From: Flavobacteriaceae bacterium
GTDB lineage: Bacteria > Bacteroidota > Bacteroidia > Flavobacteriales > Flavobacteriaceae
Direction: 5' to 3'
Assembly (NCBI GenBank): GCA_013001285.1
Contig: JABDMU010000044.1
Span: forward strand, 124,001 to 188,000
Length of the DNA stretch: 64,000 bases
A program made the position numbers and the translations under genes. Position 1 is the first letter of the stretch, and every line of letters begins with the position of its first letter. Positions 46,132-55,586 of the stretch are shown here, one piece after another. The notes beneath the pieces are model-generated. The model saw nothing but the letters and a program-made list of their open reading frames with translations, did no database searches and was not told where the DNA came from.

Positions 46132-46808
46132 AAGGTAATAAACGCGCCAAAAGTAAACATGCTTTGATTACCTTTAAATTGAGTTATCCCGTCTGTATTT
46201 AGATTTTGACCGTTCAGCTTTTCAAACGAGTTCAAAACACCATAGATATATTGCGCCCTTAATTTAAAAGCACCGTATCCCGCCGTAAGACCAGCCATGC
46301 CATTGATGTTAAAATTAGAAATTTCCGTAATATCCATGACACCTAAAGCATCATAGCCATTTAAAAAATAACTTTCTTGGGTGTCATCAGTTAATTCTAA
46401 GCCACTGTTATACTGTAATTGAGGACCTAAATCAAGTGTAAAAAACGATTGTATGAGCTTTATGTGGAACACTAAGCCAGCTTGAACCGCAAAAAGTTTG
46501 TACTCTACAGCTTCTTCCCCTGCAACATCATCGGTCATTCTTCCTGAAAATTCAACCTTATTCTCAGATAATTGCATGCTATAGCTAATATTAAACCACT
46601 TGTGAGGCAAATCCCCACTTAGGCCTGCCGATATGAACCATCCGTTGCCAGGTTTGGTTTCAAAATTCTCTGATGTAATATCATATTGTGTCAGTCCACC
46701 GCCCAACATAATCCCATTTCTGATCTCATAATTTCTGGGTTGGGAATGACTTTTTGTAACGAAACATATGCATAGTGCTACTAATAAAATGTAAGATCTA
46801 ATTTGCAT
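46128..46808 (-). CDS. Outer-membrane beta-barrel protein (PorT-like)
   Basis: A 226-residue protein with a signal peptide (ending near SHS) and a run of alternating amphipathic strands with Gly- and Tyr-rich turns (GIMLGGGLTQYDI, GWFISAGLSGDL), ending in the aromatic C-terminal FGAFITF typical of beta-barrel proteins. About eight strands are likely. It resembles the PorT/OMP_b-brl families of Bacteroidota. The specific role is unknown. Confidence 0.75.
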   Translation of the reverse strand: MQIRSYILLVALCICFVTKSHSQPRNYEIRNGIMLGGGLTQYDITSENFETKPGNGWFISAGLSGDLPHKWFNISYSMQLSENKVEFSGRMTDDVAGEEAVEYKLFAVQAGLVFHIKLIQSFFTLDLGPQLQYNSGLELTDDTQESYFLNGYDALGVMDITEISNFNINGMAGLTAGYGAFKLRAQYIYGVLNSFEKLNGQNLNTDGITQFKGNQSMFTFGAFITF

Positions 46809-46886
46809 GGTTATTTTTGGTGTGAGTGCGACAAATATAACTTAAATTAGTATGATTTATTTTTCTAACCCTTTTATTTATTAGTT

Positions 46887-47813
46887 ATGGCAAACTTTTT
46901 TTTCATTCCAGTAATTTTTTTCGGATTACTTATTCTTATTTCTTCATTTTTTATTGTAAAACAGCAAACCGCAGCCATTATTGAGCGATTTGGTAAATAC
47001 CACAGTATTCGTCAGTCTGGATTGCAGCTTAAAATCCCATTGGTTGACCGTATCGCAGGAAAGCTGAGTTTAAAAATTCAGCAATTAGATGTAATCATAG
47101 AAACCAAAACCTTGGATGACGTATTTGTGCGATTAAAAGTCTCGGTTCAATACAAAGTGATTAAAGATAAAGTTTATGATGCTTTTTATAAATTAGACTA
47201 TCCTCATGACCAGATCACTTCTTATGTATTTGATGTGGTTCGTGCCGAAGTCCCAAAAATGAAACTTGATGATGTTTTTGTTAAGAAAGATGATATCGCT
47301 TTAGCAGTAAAAGCCGAATTGAATGACGCTATGTCTGGTTACGGATTTGACATCATAAAAACACTTGTAACTGATATTGATCCAGATGCTCAGGTAAAAC
47401 AAGCGATGAACCGAATTAACGCTTCTGAGCGTGAAAAGATTGCGGCGCAATTTGAAGGAGACGCCGCCCGTATTTTAATTGTTGAAAAAGCAAAAGCTGA
47501 GGCTGAAAGTAAGCGACTTCAGGGTCAGGGTATTGCCGATCAACGACGGGAAATTGCCCGCGGTTTAGAGGAGTCGGTTGAAGTTTTGAATAAGGTTGGT
47601 ATTAACTCTCAAGAAGCTTCTGCTCTTATTGTTGTTACCCAACATTACGATACGCTTCAAGCTATTGGTAGTGAAACCAATACTAATTTGATCTTGTTAC
47701 CAAATTCGCCTCAGGCAGGAAGTAATATGTTGAATGATATGGTGGCTAGTTTTACGGCTTCCAATCAAATTGGGGAGGCCATGAAAAACTCAAATAGAAC
47801 TAAAGAAGAATAG
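46887..47813 (+). CDS. SPFH/stomatin-like membrane protein
   Basis: A 308-residue protein with an N-terminal hydrophobic hairpin (about 1-25), then the SPFH domain (VKQQTAAIIERFGKYHSI through about residue 190), and a coiled coil (AKAEAESKRLQGQGIADQRR) before a disordered tail. This is the stomatin/prohibitin arrangement used for membrane scaffolds. No partner NfeD gene is adjacent. Confidence 0.92.
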   Translation: MANFFFIPVIFFGLLILISSFFIVKQQTAAIIERFGKYHSIRQSGLQLKIPLVDRIAGKLSLKIQQLDVIIETKTLDDVFVRLKVSVQYKVIKDKVYDAFYKLDYPHDQITSYVFDVVRAEVPKMKLDDVFVKKDDIALAVKAELNDAMSGYGFDIIKTLVTDIDPDAQVKQAMNRINASEREKIAAQFEGDAARILIVEKAKAEAESKRLQGQGIADQRREIARGLEESVEVLNKVGINSQEASALIVVTQHYDTLQAIGSETNTNLILLPNSPQAGSNMLNDMVASFTASNQIGEAMKNSNRTKEE

Positions 47814-47828
47814 AAACTCTATTCATTG

Positions 47829-47864
47829 AAAACCTAAGCCTCTGATCTTATGGTCCGGGGTTTT
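47829..47864 (+). terminator. Weak terminator candidate after the SPFH gene
   Basis: AAAACC (47829-47834) can pair with GGTTTT (47859-47864), and TAAG (47835-47838) with CTTA (47847-47850), with a large internal loop and a following T-rich tract. The stem is imperfect. It lies in the 54-bp gap between converging genes. Confidence 0.35.
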
Positions 47865-47867
47865 TAT

Positions 47868-49871
47868 TTATATTCGTGAAGCTTCTTCCGCCAGGATCGC
47901 GTTCTTGTCTTCTTTAGCCTTTTCAATAAACAAATTAATAGCGTCATTGCGCTCTAAGCCATGTTTGAGTAGCTCTCCCAGGCTTATCATCGTAGCAATA
48001 CGTGTTCCTGCTTTCTTTACTGCCGTTCCAAAAAGTGGCTCAAGGTCTTCGTACGAAACCTTTTTAGACAATTCAATAATTTCAGCTTTAACTTTTTGCT
48101 GTTTCTCAGATGGTAAGTTGGTGTATTTTTTGCCCAATTGCTTGATCACATCAATAGGCTTTCGCTGCGATTGCTGCTGGTTCTTTTGTTGTTTAGGATG
48201 ATCATTTTTTGGCTTCTGTTTCGCCCAAGTATCTCTTAGCCCAACTGTTTTATTAAAGACCTTTTTGTTGTCTTGACTGTCCTCATCAACACAAAAATAC
48301 CCTAGTCTTTGAAATTGAAAGCGATCTCCTGGTTGAGCGGATTTAAGGCTTGGTTCTGCATAAGCTTCAACTATTCTCAAGGAATTCGGATTGATGAATT
48401 CCATAAAGTCTTTATCGGCATGGCTATCCGGTGCTTCATCATTAAAAAGGCGGTCATACTCACGAACTTCGACTTTTATAGCATGATCAATAGACACCCA
48501 ATGCAGTGTGCCTTTGACTTTTTTAGAAGTGTCTTTTGAATATGTACAGTGAATTTCTTCAATTTCACCCTTAGTATTTTTAATGACCTTCTCCCCTTTT
48601 ATAATGTAGGCGTTTTTTAATCGCACCTCCTTACCTAATGTCAATCTGAAAAACTTGCTGCTCGCCTCTTCCTTAAAATCCTCCTTTTCAATAAATAATT
48701 CTCTAGAAAACGGAATTTCTCTATATCCAGCCGAAGCATCCTCAGGATTGTTTTCTGCTTTAAGCCATTCGACCTTATCTTCGGGGTAATTGGTGATCAC
48801 GAGCTTAACCGGATTCATTACCGCCATCACTCTCGGTGCTGATTTATTCAGATCTTCGCGTATACAGAATTCCAACAAGGACACATCTATAACATTCTCC
48901 CGTTTTGCAACACCAACTGTTTCTACAAATTTCTTAATTGAAGCCGGCGTATAGCCACGTCTTCGTAGTCCTGAAATTGTTGGCATCCGTGGATCATCCC
49001 AGCCAGATACAATATTCTCTTCCACCAATTTAAGCAGTTTTCGCTTGCTCATAATGGTATAGCTCAAATTTAGCCTTGCAAATTCACGTTGTTTGGGTGG
49101 TAAGGGTAGCTGCTCTTTATCATATTCATACACCTGATCCCTAAACCAGTCGTAAAGCTTTCTGTGTGGCTTAAACTCTAAAGAGCATAAGGAGTGTGAG
49201 ACTTGTTCTATATAATCGCTTTCGCCATGAGTCCAATCATACATTGGGTAAATGCACCATGCGTTACCAGTGCGATGGTGATGGGCATGCATAACACGAT
49301 ACATGATAGGGTCTCGCATAAGCATATTTGGATCTTCCATATCAATTTTAGCACGTAGTACATGTTCTCCAGCTTTAAACTCACCGTTTTTCATGCGTTC
49401 GAACAAATCTAGATTCTCAGATACGCTCCTATCTCTAAACGGACTGTTAGTTCCTACTTGAGTTGGTGTTCCTTTTTGCTCAGCAATAGCTTCAGAAGTT
49501 TGACTATCGACGTAAGCTTTGCCATCTTTTATTAATAATACGGCCCAATCATATAGTTTCTGAAAATAATCTGAAGAATATAATTCCTTATCCCATTTGT
49601 AGCCAAGCCATGCAATGTCTCGTTTGATCGCGTCAACATATTCTTGTTCTTCCTTGGCGGGATTGGTATCATCAAAGCGTAAATTAACTGGTGCTCCGTA
49701 CTTTTCGCCTAAACCGAAGCTAATGCCGATGGCTTTGGTGTGGCCAATATGCAAATAACCATTGGGCTCTGGTGGAAATCGAAATCGCAATTCGTTCCTG
49801 TTCATGCCATTAGCCAGGTCTTCTTCAATGATATGCTCTATAAAATTGAGCGATTTAGTTTCTTCAGACAT
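47868..49871 (-). CDS. glnS: Glutaminyl-tRNA synthetase with C-terminal extension
   Basis: A 667-residue class I synthetase. It shows FPPEPNGYLHIGHTKA (HIGH) and TIMSKRKLLKLV (KMSKS), followed by the two beta-barrels of GlnRS ending at VGLRDTWAK (about residue 551). An extra ~116 residues follow: a Gln/Lys-rich linker and a helical domain. That is longer than the ~550-residue E. coli enzyme. The ATG at 49871 (MSEETKSLNF) was chosen over an upstream frame extension lacking conservation. Confidence 0.97.
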   Translation of the reverse strand: MSEETKSLNFIEHIIEEDLANGMNRNELRFRFPPEPNGYLHIGHTKAIGISFGLGEKYGAPVNLRFDDTNPAKEEQEYVDAIKRDIAWLGYKWDKELYSSDYFQKLYDWAVLLIKDGKAYVDSQTSEAIAEQKGTPTQVGTNSPFRDRSVSENLDLFERMKNGEFKAGEHVLRAKIDMEDPNMLMRDPIMYRVMHAHHHRTGNAWCIYPMYDWTHGESDYIEQVSHSLCSLEFKPHRKLYDWFRDQVYEYDKEQLPLPPKQREFARLNLSYTIMSKRKLLKLVEENIVSGWDDPRMPTISGLRRRGYTPASIKKFVETVGVAKRENVIDVSLLEFCIREDLNKSAPRVMAVMNPVKLVITNYPEDKVEWLKAENNPEDASAGYREIPFSRELFIEKEDFKEEASSKFFRLTLGKEVRLKNAYIIKGEKVIKNTKGEIEEIHCTYSKDTSKKVKGTLHWVSIDHAIKVEVREYDRLFNDEAPDSHADKDFMEFINPNSLRIVEAYAEPSLKSAQPGDRFQFQRLGYFCVDEDSQDNKKVFNKTVGLRDTWAKQKPKNDHPKQQKNQQQSQRKPIDVIKQLGKKYTNLPSEKQQKVKAEIIELSKKVSYEDLEPLFGTAVKKAGTRIATMISLGELLKHGLERNDAINLFIEKAKEDKNAILAEEASRI

Positions 49872-49977
49872 AAATGAATAGGCAAATTTTAAATTGAATC
49901 GCAAAATTACGGAAATATACACTTCCATCTTAACAAAACTTTACATAGAATCACTATTTTTAGAAAAAATTTATTCT

Positions 49978-50187
49978 ATGCAAAATTTGAATTATACTTG
50001 TTCTAAATGCCGCAATCGAACTTATACTGTTAGCCAAATGCGAGCTACTGGTGGAACACTATCAAAGATTTTTGATGTACAAAACAAAAAGTTTTCATCA
50101 GTAACCTGCGAGCGCTGCAGTTATACCGAATTTTATAAGGCTAAAACTAGCGCATTGAGTAACATTTTTGATCTCTTTACGAGCTAA
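49978..50187 (+). CDS. Zinc-ribbon nucleic-acid-binding protein (DUF2082-like)
   Basis: A 69-residue protein with two CxxC knuckles, CSKC and CERC, flanking the conserved MRATGGTLSKIFDVQNKKF segment and a final YTEFYK. This matches the DUF2082 zinc-ribbon family. The ATG at 49978 starts just before the first knuckle. The stop overlaps the folB start by one base (TAATG). Function is unknown. Confidence 0.85.
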   Translation: MQNLNYTCSKCRNRTYTVSQMRATGGTLSKIFDVQNKKFSSVTCERCSYTEFYKAKTSALSNIFDLFTS

Positions 50188-50555
50188 TGGGTGTAATTAA
50201 AGTTGAAAACATCAGGGTTTTTGCTTATCATGGCTGTTTATCCGAAGAGAAGAAAATAGGCAGTGATTATAGTGTCGATCTTGAGGTTCGGGCTAATTTA
50301 AGACCGTCAGCAAAATCAGATCAACTACGTGACACCGTAGATTATGTATTTTTGAACAAGATTATAAAAGAAGAAATGCTGAAGCCTTCACATTTACTTG
50401 AAACTGTTGCGCAACGTATATTAAACAGGATTTTTAATGAAGATCAACTTGTTGATCAAGCAACGGTTTGGGTCAGTAAACTCAACCCGCCTATTGGAGG
50501 TGATGTTGAAAAGGTGACGATAAAAATGACTGAAAATCGAAAAAACCAAGGCTAA
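50187..50555 (+). CDS. folB: Dihydroneopterin aldolase
   Basis: A 122-residue T-fold enzyme with the FolB pattern: IRVFAYHGCLSEEKKIG near the start, the RDTVDYVFLNKII segment, the LLETVAQRIL helix and the closing VWVSKLNPPIGGDVEKVTI. It splits dihydroneopterin in folate synthesis. It is translationally coupled to the zinc-ribbon gene and precedes tRNA-Cys. Confidence 0.94.
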   Translation: MGVIKVENIRVFAYHGCLSEEKKIGSDYSVDLEVRANLRPSAKSDQLRDTVDYVFLNKIIKEEMLKPSHLLETVAQRILNRIFNEDQLVDQATVWVSKLNPPIGGDVEKVTIKMTENRKNQG

Positions 50556-50599
50556 ATAGTGTAGAAATCTAAATTTTGTTACATTTGTCGTCCTTAAAT

Positions 50600-50670
50600 G
50601 GCGTCTTGGCCGAGTGGCTAGGCAGAGGTCTGCAAAACCTTTTACAGCGGTTCGAATCCGCTAGACGCCT
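50600..50670 (+). tRNA. tRNA-Cys (anticodon GCA)
   Basis: A 71-nt cloverleaf: acceptor GGCGTCT/AGACGCC, a short D arm, anticodon stem GAGGT/ACCTT around the loop CTGCAAA (GCA, Cys), T arm AGCGG-TTCGAAT-CCGCT, and discriminator T. The CCA end is not encoded. A TACATTTG -7 element (50580-50587) lies 12 bp upstream and a terminator follows. Confidence 0.96.
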
Positions 50671-50674
50671 CAAT

Positions 50675-50705
50675 AAACCTTCAGCTGTTGCTGGAGGTTT
50701 TTTTT
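50675..50705 (+). terminator. Terminator of folB/tRNA-Cys unit
   Basis: An 11-bp stem AAACCTTCAGC/GCTGGAGGTTT (one G-T pair) with a TGTT loop is followed by eight T, ending at the stop of the convergent LysE gene. Confidence 0.9.
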
Positions 50706-51393
50706 ATTCATTTTCTTTATTTGGATTCATCTGCTCTATTTTTTCTTTCAAGAGTTCTTTCTCTTCAGGAAAAAAGCCCTGAACCAATAATAAAACACCA
50801 AAACCAAGAATAGCTAAGGCAATGATTTTTTTTGTTTTAAAAATAAGTCGCGGCGTGAGTTTGTTCTTCAAGCGTTTCGCAATAGCAATTTTAAAAAGAT
50901 CGGTAATAAAATACACCACTAACATGGTCACAATAAATACAATAACTCCGTTTTCTGAAGATGTAATCGAGCTGCCAATAACAATAAAACCCAGCCAACC
51001 CAAAAGCACGCCTATATTGATAAAATTAAGTAAAAAGCCTTTGATGAACAGCTTTCCGAAATTCTTTTTAATTTCAACCCGATGATATTCTTTTACAATT
51101 GCTCGAAATGACTTTGAGGTCTTCATAAAAGCTATTACGCCATAGGCAACCAATAAAACGCCGCCAAAAACCAAAAAATTTGGGTCGTCTTTAACCTTAT
51201 CGATTAAGCGATTCGTACTAAAAAAAGCAACAACAATAAATAAGATATCTGCAAAAATAACACCGAGGTCAAATATGAGAGCGCTCTTAAAGCCTTTGGT
51301 CGCACTTGTTTCAAGTAGAACGAAAAAAACCGGACCAATGGTAAAAGCAAGAATGATCCCGAATGGTATGGCCGCTAAGACATCATCTAACAT
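50704..51393 (-). CDS. LysE/RhtB-family amino-acid exporter
   Basis: A 229-residue polytopic protein with about six helices. The N-terminal AIPFGIILAFTIGPVFFVLL carries the conserved GP motif of LysE-type exporters. The family exports amino acids or related small molecules; the substrate is undetermined. It begins 95 bp from rnr, both on the minus strand. Confidence 0.85.
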   Translation of the reverse strand: MLDDVLAAIPFGIILAFTIGPVFFVLLETSATKGFKSALIFDLGVIFADILFIVVAFFSTNRLIDKVKDDPNFLVFGGVLLVAYGVIAFMKTSKSFRAIVKEYHRVEIKKNFGKLFIKGFLLNFINIGVLLGWLGFIVIGSSITSSENGVIVFIVTMLVVYFITDLFKIAIAKRLKNKLTPRLIFKTKKIIALAILGFGVLLLVQGFFPEEKELLKEKIEQMNPNKENE

Positions 51394-51488
51394 GGTTTCT
51401 TTGTGTTTCCACTAAAATAAAAAAAAGAAGGTTTCAAGCTAAAATTACATGGGCTAAATTGCGGAATAAAACATATGGTCATCCTTTT

Positions 51489-53684
51489 TTATTGATCACC
51501 CTCTTTTTTTCCAATCAGAATAAAATCGAGGTGTTTTCTAACTAGATCTGCTTGTTTTACTTTTACAACAACCTCATCTCCTAATTGATACATGGTTTTA
51601 GAGGCGTCGCCAACAAGTGCATATTGCTGTTGATCAAAGGTATAATAATCATCTTTAATGTCTCTAATTCTCACCATACCTTCACATTTATTCTTTATGA
51701 TCTCAACATAAATACCCCAATCGGTAACACCAGAAATTACGCCTTCAAATTCTTCATCTTTATGATCTTGCATGAATTTAACTTGCATGTACTTTATACT
51801 GTCACGTTCGGCCTTTGTTGCTAAATATTCCATTTTTGATGAATGATTACAGCGTTCCTCATACTGTTCTTCATTAGCCGACTTTTGACCATCTATATAG
51901 CGCTGCAACAAGCGATGCGCCATGACATCAGGATAACGTCTTATAGGCGAAGTGAAATGGCTGTAATAACTAAATGCTAATCCGTAATGACCAATATTAT
52001 GCACGGAATATTCAGCTTTACTCATTGTTCTTATCGCTAAGGTATCAACCAGGTTTTGTTCTTTTTTACCAGCAACATCCTTTAAGAGTTCATTTAATGA
52101 TGCTGTGGTACTCTTTCTGTCTTTAAAATTCACTTTATATCCAAATCTAGAAACGATATTCTTTAGATCGGCTAATTTTTGATCATCTGGTTCATCATGA
52201 ATTCTATATATAAAGGTCTTTTTAGGGTTCTGCTTTCCAATAAATTCAGCCACTTTTCTATTGGCTAGAAGCATAAATTCTTCGATCAGCTTATTAGCAT
52301 CTTTACTTGTTTTAAAGAACACGCCAGTTGGATTATTATTGTCATCAAGATTGAACTTCACTTCTACTTTATCAAAAGAGATGGCTCCACTTCGCATGCG
52401 CTTAGCTCGTAATATTTTAGCTAGTTTATCAAGTTTTAATACAGCATCAGCAATGTTCTGGTCGGCTTGATAAGATTCACCCGTTAACGAAATCTCTTTT
52501 GAAATCGTGTTAGCACCTGTTTCTATGATCTCTTGCGCCTCTTCGTAAGCAAATCGAGCATCACTATAGGTAACTGTACGACCAAACCACTGTCCTTTTA
52601 ATTCGGCTTTATCATTTAATTCAAAGACAGCCGAAAAGGTATATTTTTCTTCATGGGGCCTAAGCGAACAGGCATTATTTGAAAGGATCTCAGGTAACAT
52701 TGGTACCACACGATCAACAAGATAGACCGATGTAGCGCGATCATAAGCTTCATCATCTAAAATCGTTCCTTCCTTAAGGTAATGTGATACGTCAGCAATA
52801 TGAATACCTATCTCATAATTTCCATTTTCCAAGACTTTAAAGGAAAGTGCATCATCAAAATCTTTAGCATCTTTTGGATCAATGGTAAACGTGAGATCCT
52901 TCCGCATATCGCGACGCTTTTTAATCTCATCCGCAGTAATTGAAGTATCTATCTTATTTGCATAATCCTCAACATTTGGTGGAAACTCATAAGGCAAGCC
53001 GTATTCCGCTAAAATTGAATGAATTTCAGTATTGTGTTCACCTGGTTTTCCAAGAACATCAATAACTCTCCCTATTGGTGAATCAGCTTTGTCAGGCCAT
53101 TCTTCAATTTTAACTAGAACTTTGTATCCATCTTCGGCTTTTTTCGTTTTGTTTATTGGAACAAAAACATCGGCATACATTTTTGGAGAATCAGGAATAA
53201 CAAAGGCAAAGTTTTTATTGATTTGGATCACGCCAACGAACTCAGACTTAGCACGTTTGATAATTTGGGTGATCTCGCCTTCTAGTCGTCCGCGTTTTCG
53301 ACGTTTAAATACATAAAGTTCTACTTCATCACCATCCAGTGCTTTATTGAGATTGTTAGATGCTATAAAAATGTCTTCATCAAAATCATCACATATCACA
53401 TATCCTGTTTCTTTACTGTTTACTTCAATAAATCCGGTGTGATAATCTGTACTAATTATTGCTTTAAATTTTCCACGATCAACTTCTTCAATTTCTTGTT
53501 TTGCTTTAAGTTTATGAAGGATTTTAATGATCTGGTTACGGCTGCTGGCATCATTTACTCCTAACTTGCCTGCAATTTGTTTATAGTTGTAAGATTTATT
53601 CTTGTCAGCTTTGAGTATTTTAAGAATACTATTGTTGAGGTTTTGAATTTTATTGGAGCGTTTTTTCTTCTTCTTTCTTGTCAT
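51489..53684 (-). CDS. rnr: Ribonuclease R
   Basis: A 731-residue RNase II/R exonuclease. It has a basic N-terminus and a winged-helix start, cold-shock domains, the catalytic block FTIDPKDAKDFDDALSF with its Asp cluster, GIHIADVSHYL, and the SPIRRYPDVMAHRLL segment, then an S1 domain (FEGVISGVTDWGIYVEI). It degrades structured RNA 3' to 5'. It is divergent from rpiB across the candidate origin. A TAGTTTTG (53703-53710, minus strand) could be its -7 element. Confidence 0.97.
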   Translation of the reverse strand: MTRKKKKKRSNKIQNLNNSILKILKADKNKSYNYKQIAGKLGVNDASSRNQIIKILHKLKAKQEIEEVDRGKFKAIISTDYHTGFIEVNSKETGYVICDDFDEDIFIASNNLNKALDGDEVELYVFKRRKRGRLEGEITQIIKRAKSEFVGVIQINKNFAFVIPDSPKMYADVFVPINKTKKAEDGYKVLVKIEEWPDKADSPIGRVIDVLGKPGEHNTEIHSILAEYGLPYEFPPNVEDYANKIDTSITADEIKKRRDMRKDLTFTIDPKDAKDFDDALSFKVLENGNYEIGIHIADVSHYLKEGTILDDEAYDRATSVYLVDRVVPMLPEILSNNACSLRPHEEKYTFSAVFELNDKAELKGQWFGRTVTYSDARFAYEEAQEIIETGANTISKEISLTGESYQADQNIADAVLKLDKLAKILRAKRMRSGAISFDKVEVKFNLDDNNNPTGVFFKTSKDANKLIEEFMLLANRKVAEFIGKQNPKKTFIYRIHDEPDDQKLADLKNIVSRFGYKVNFKDRKSTTASLNELLKDVAGKKEQNLVDTLAIRTMSKAEYSVHNIGHYGLAFSYYSHFTSPIRRYPDVMAHRLLQRYIDGQKSANEEQYEERCNHSSKMEYLATKAERDSIKYMQVKFMQDHKDEEFEGVISGVTDWGIYVEIIKNKCEGMVRIRDIKDDYYTFDQQQYALVGDASKTMYQLGDEVVVKVKQADLVRKHLDFILIGKKEGDQ

Positions 53685-54234
53685 CTTCTATTTTATTGTG
53701 AACAAAACTACATCTTAAAATTTTAATTTTTCATCATCCTCGATAAGTTTATTCACATTTAATATTAACATAATAATGTTTTAATTTAAATTTTAAAAAA
53801 GAAATGATGATGATAATGGTGTGTTAATTTGTAACATAACTTTTTTTGATTTCGTTTTGATATGTAGTTCTTATCATTTTATCCACAGTAATTAACAATT
53901 GAAAAGCTTATTAAATGTTTAGTTTTTAAGTGAAAAAACAAACCTATTAACATCTGTTCATAAAACCTATTCACCAACAATATTGAATATTTTTTTATAG
54001 GATTTCTGTTTATAAGCCTATAATTTTGTTTGATAATTATACGTTCGATTTAGATAAAATAATTTGGATGTTAAGATTTCATTTCATGATGATCATTTTT
54101 TTGATATTTACAAAATTTAGTTATTAAAATCATTCATCAGATATTAACAACTTATAAATATTGAAGCTAACAAAAGCAGTATTTCTCAATGTTAATTTCG
54201 TAATTTTATAACTTAATATTTTAAAGGATAAGCA
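53685..54234. other. oriC: Candidate replication origin (AT-rich, gene-free, DnaA-box matches)
   Basis: This 550-bp gap between divergent rnr and rpiB holds no gene. It has long A/T runs, a perfect TTATCCACA (53879-53887), TTATTCACA (53749-53757), a near match TGTGAACAA (53697-53705) and a direct repeat AACCTATT (53941-53948, 53964-53971). Two parS copies lie 14-16 kb to the left, and gene orientation changes here from mostly minus to mixed. Perfect DnaA-box words also occur twice in coding sequence, so the boxes alone are weak evidence. Promoters for both genes must lie here as well. Confidence 0.45.
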
Positions 54235-54669
54235 ATGAAAATATCTATTGGTAATGATCATGCTGGAACTGCCTATAAATTTGACGTGATCAAACATCTT
54301 GAATCTAAAGGAATTAAGGTTACAAACTATGGCACAGACACAATTGAAAGTGTAGATTACCCAGATTTCGTACATCCTGTTGCAGATGATGTTGATTCTA
54401 ATGAATCTGATTTTGGTATAATTATCTGTGGTAGTGGTAATGGCGCAAATATGACGGCTAATAAACACCAAAATGTTAGATCTGCATTATGTTGGAACAA
54501 GGAGATCACAGCACTAGCACGGCAACATAATAATGCTAATATTTTGAGCATCCCGGCACGCTTTACTGCACTTCCCCAAGTTCTTGAAATGGTTGATACT
54601 TTTCTGAATACAGAATTTGAAGGTGGACGGCATGAACGACGTGTTGAAAAAATCCCATGTACTTGTTAA
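54235..54669 (+). CDS. rpiB: Ribose-5-phosphate isomerase B
   Basis: A 144-residue LacAB_rpiB protein: ISIGNDHAGTAYK at the start, the FGIIICGSGNGANMTANKH catalytic region, and the NANILSIPARFTAL segment. It interconverts ribose-5-phosphate and ribulose-5-phosphate. It is directly followed by the CDF gene (stop TAA, then ATG with no gap). Confidence 0.95.
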   Translation: MKISIGNDHAGTAYKFDVIKHLESKGIKVTNYGTDTIESVDYPDFVHPVADDVDSNESDFGIIICGSGNGANMTANKHQNVRSALCWNKEITALARQHNNANILSIPARFTALPQVLEMVDTFLNTEFEGGRHERRVEKIPCTC

Positions 54670-55584
54670 ATGGGGTATTCACATTCACACTCTCATAGTC
54701 ATGGTGATGATTTGAAATGTCGAAACCTTCTGATCTCAATTGTTTTAAACATCATTATTACCACGGCTCAAGTTATAGGTGGATTTATTTCTGGCAGCCT
54801 CTCACTTCTCAGTGATGCACTTCACAATTTATCTGATGTAATTTCATTGGTCATAAGTTTTATTGCGGCAAAATTATCCAGAAAAAGTGCTTCGTTACAA
54901 AAAACATTTGGGTATAAACGTGCCGAAATCTTAGCAGCTTTTGTTAATGCAGCAACTTTAGTTGTTATTGCTATATTTTTAATAAAAGAGGCCATCGAGC
55001 GTTTTCAAAACCCTCAAGAGATTGAATCCACCCTCGTAATTTGGTTGTCATTGATCGCGATTTTAGGTAATGGTTTTAGTGTCTTATTATTGAGAAAGGA
55101 CTCCAAAAAAAACATGAACATGAAAAGCGCTTATTTACATTTGTTTTCTGACATGATGGCTAGTGTTGCTGTTTTAATAGGTGGTTTACTAATGAAATTT
55201 TACGAGTTCTACTGGGTAGATAGCGCCTTAACATTAGCCATAGCACTGTATTTAATTTTTATGGGATATGACCTCCTTAAAGAGTCTTATAAAGTGCTCA
55301 TGCTTTTTACCCCTGAAGAGATCCAAATCAAGGCGATTGTTGAGGAAATTCAAAGCATACCAATTATTAAAAACGTGCATCATGTACATGTTTGGCAATT
55401 GAATGAACAAGAAACCCATTTAGAGGCTCATATCGATTTCGAAAAAGACATAACCTTGTCAGAATTTGATACGATCCTTCAAAAAGTTGAAAAGCTTTTA
55501 TTCGACAAATTTCAAATAAACCATATTAATATTCAACCCGAATATGGTAAATGCGGTGCAAAAGATGTCATTGTACAAGATTAA
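54670..55584 (+). CDS. Cation diffusion facilitator (CzcD/ZitB-like)
   Basis: A 304-residue metal/H+ antiporter with a His-rich N-terminus (HSHSHSHG), six transmembrane helices, and the metal motifs SLLSDALHNLSDV (HxxxD type) and HLFSDMMAS, plus a C-terminal cytoplasmic domain (HHVHVWQLNEQETHLEAHI). It exports Zn or related divalent metals. It is probably co-transcribed with rpiB. Confidence 0.95.
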   Translation: MGYSHSHSHSHGDDLKCRNLLISIVLNIIITTAQVIGGFISGSLSLLSDALHNLSDVISLVISFIAAKLSRKSASLQKTFGYKRAEILAAFVNAATLVVIAIFLIKEAIERFQNPQEIESTLVIWLSLIAILGNGFSVLLLRKDSKKNMNMKSAYLHLFSDMMASVAVLIGGLLMKFYEFYWVDSALTLAIALYLIFMGYDLLKESYKVLMLFTPEEIQIKAIVEEIQSIPIIKNVHHVHVWQLNEQETHLEAHIDFEKDITLSEFDTILQKVEKLLFDKFQINHINIQPEYGKCGAKDVIVQD

Positions 55585-55586
55585 TT

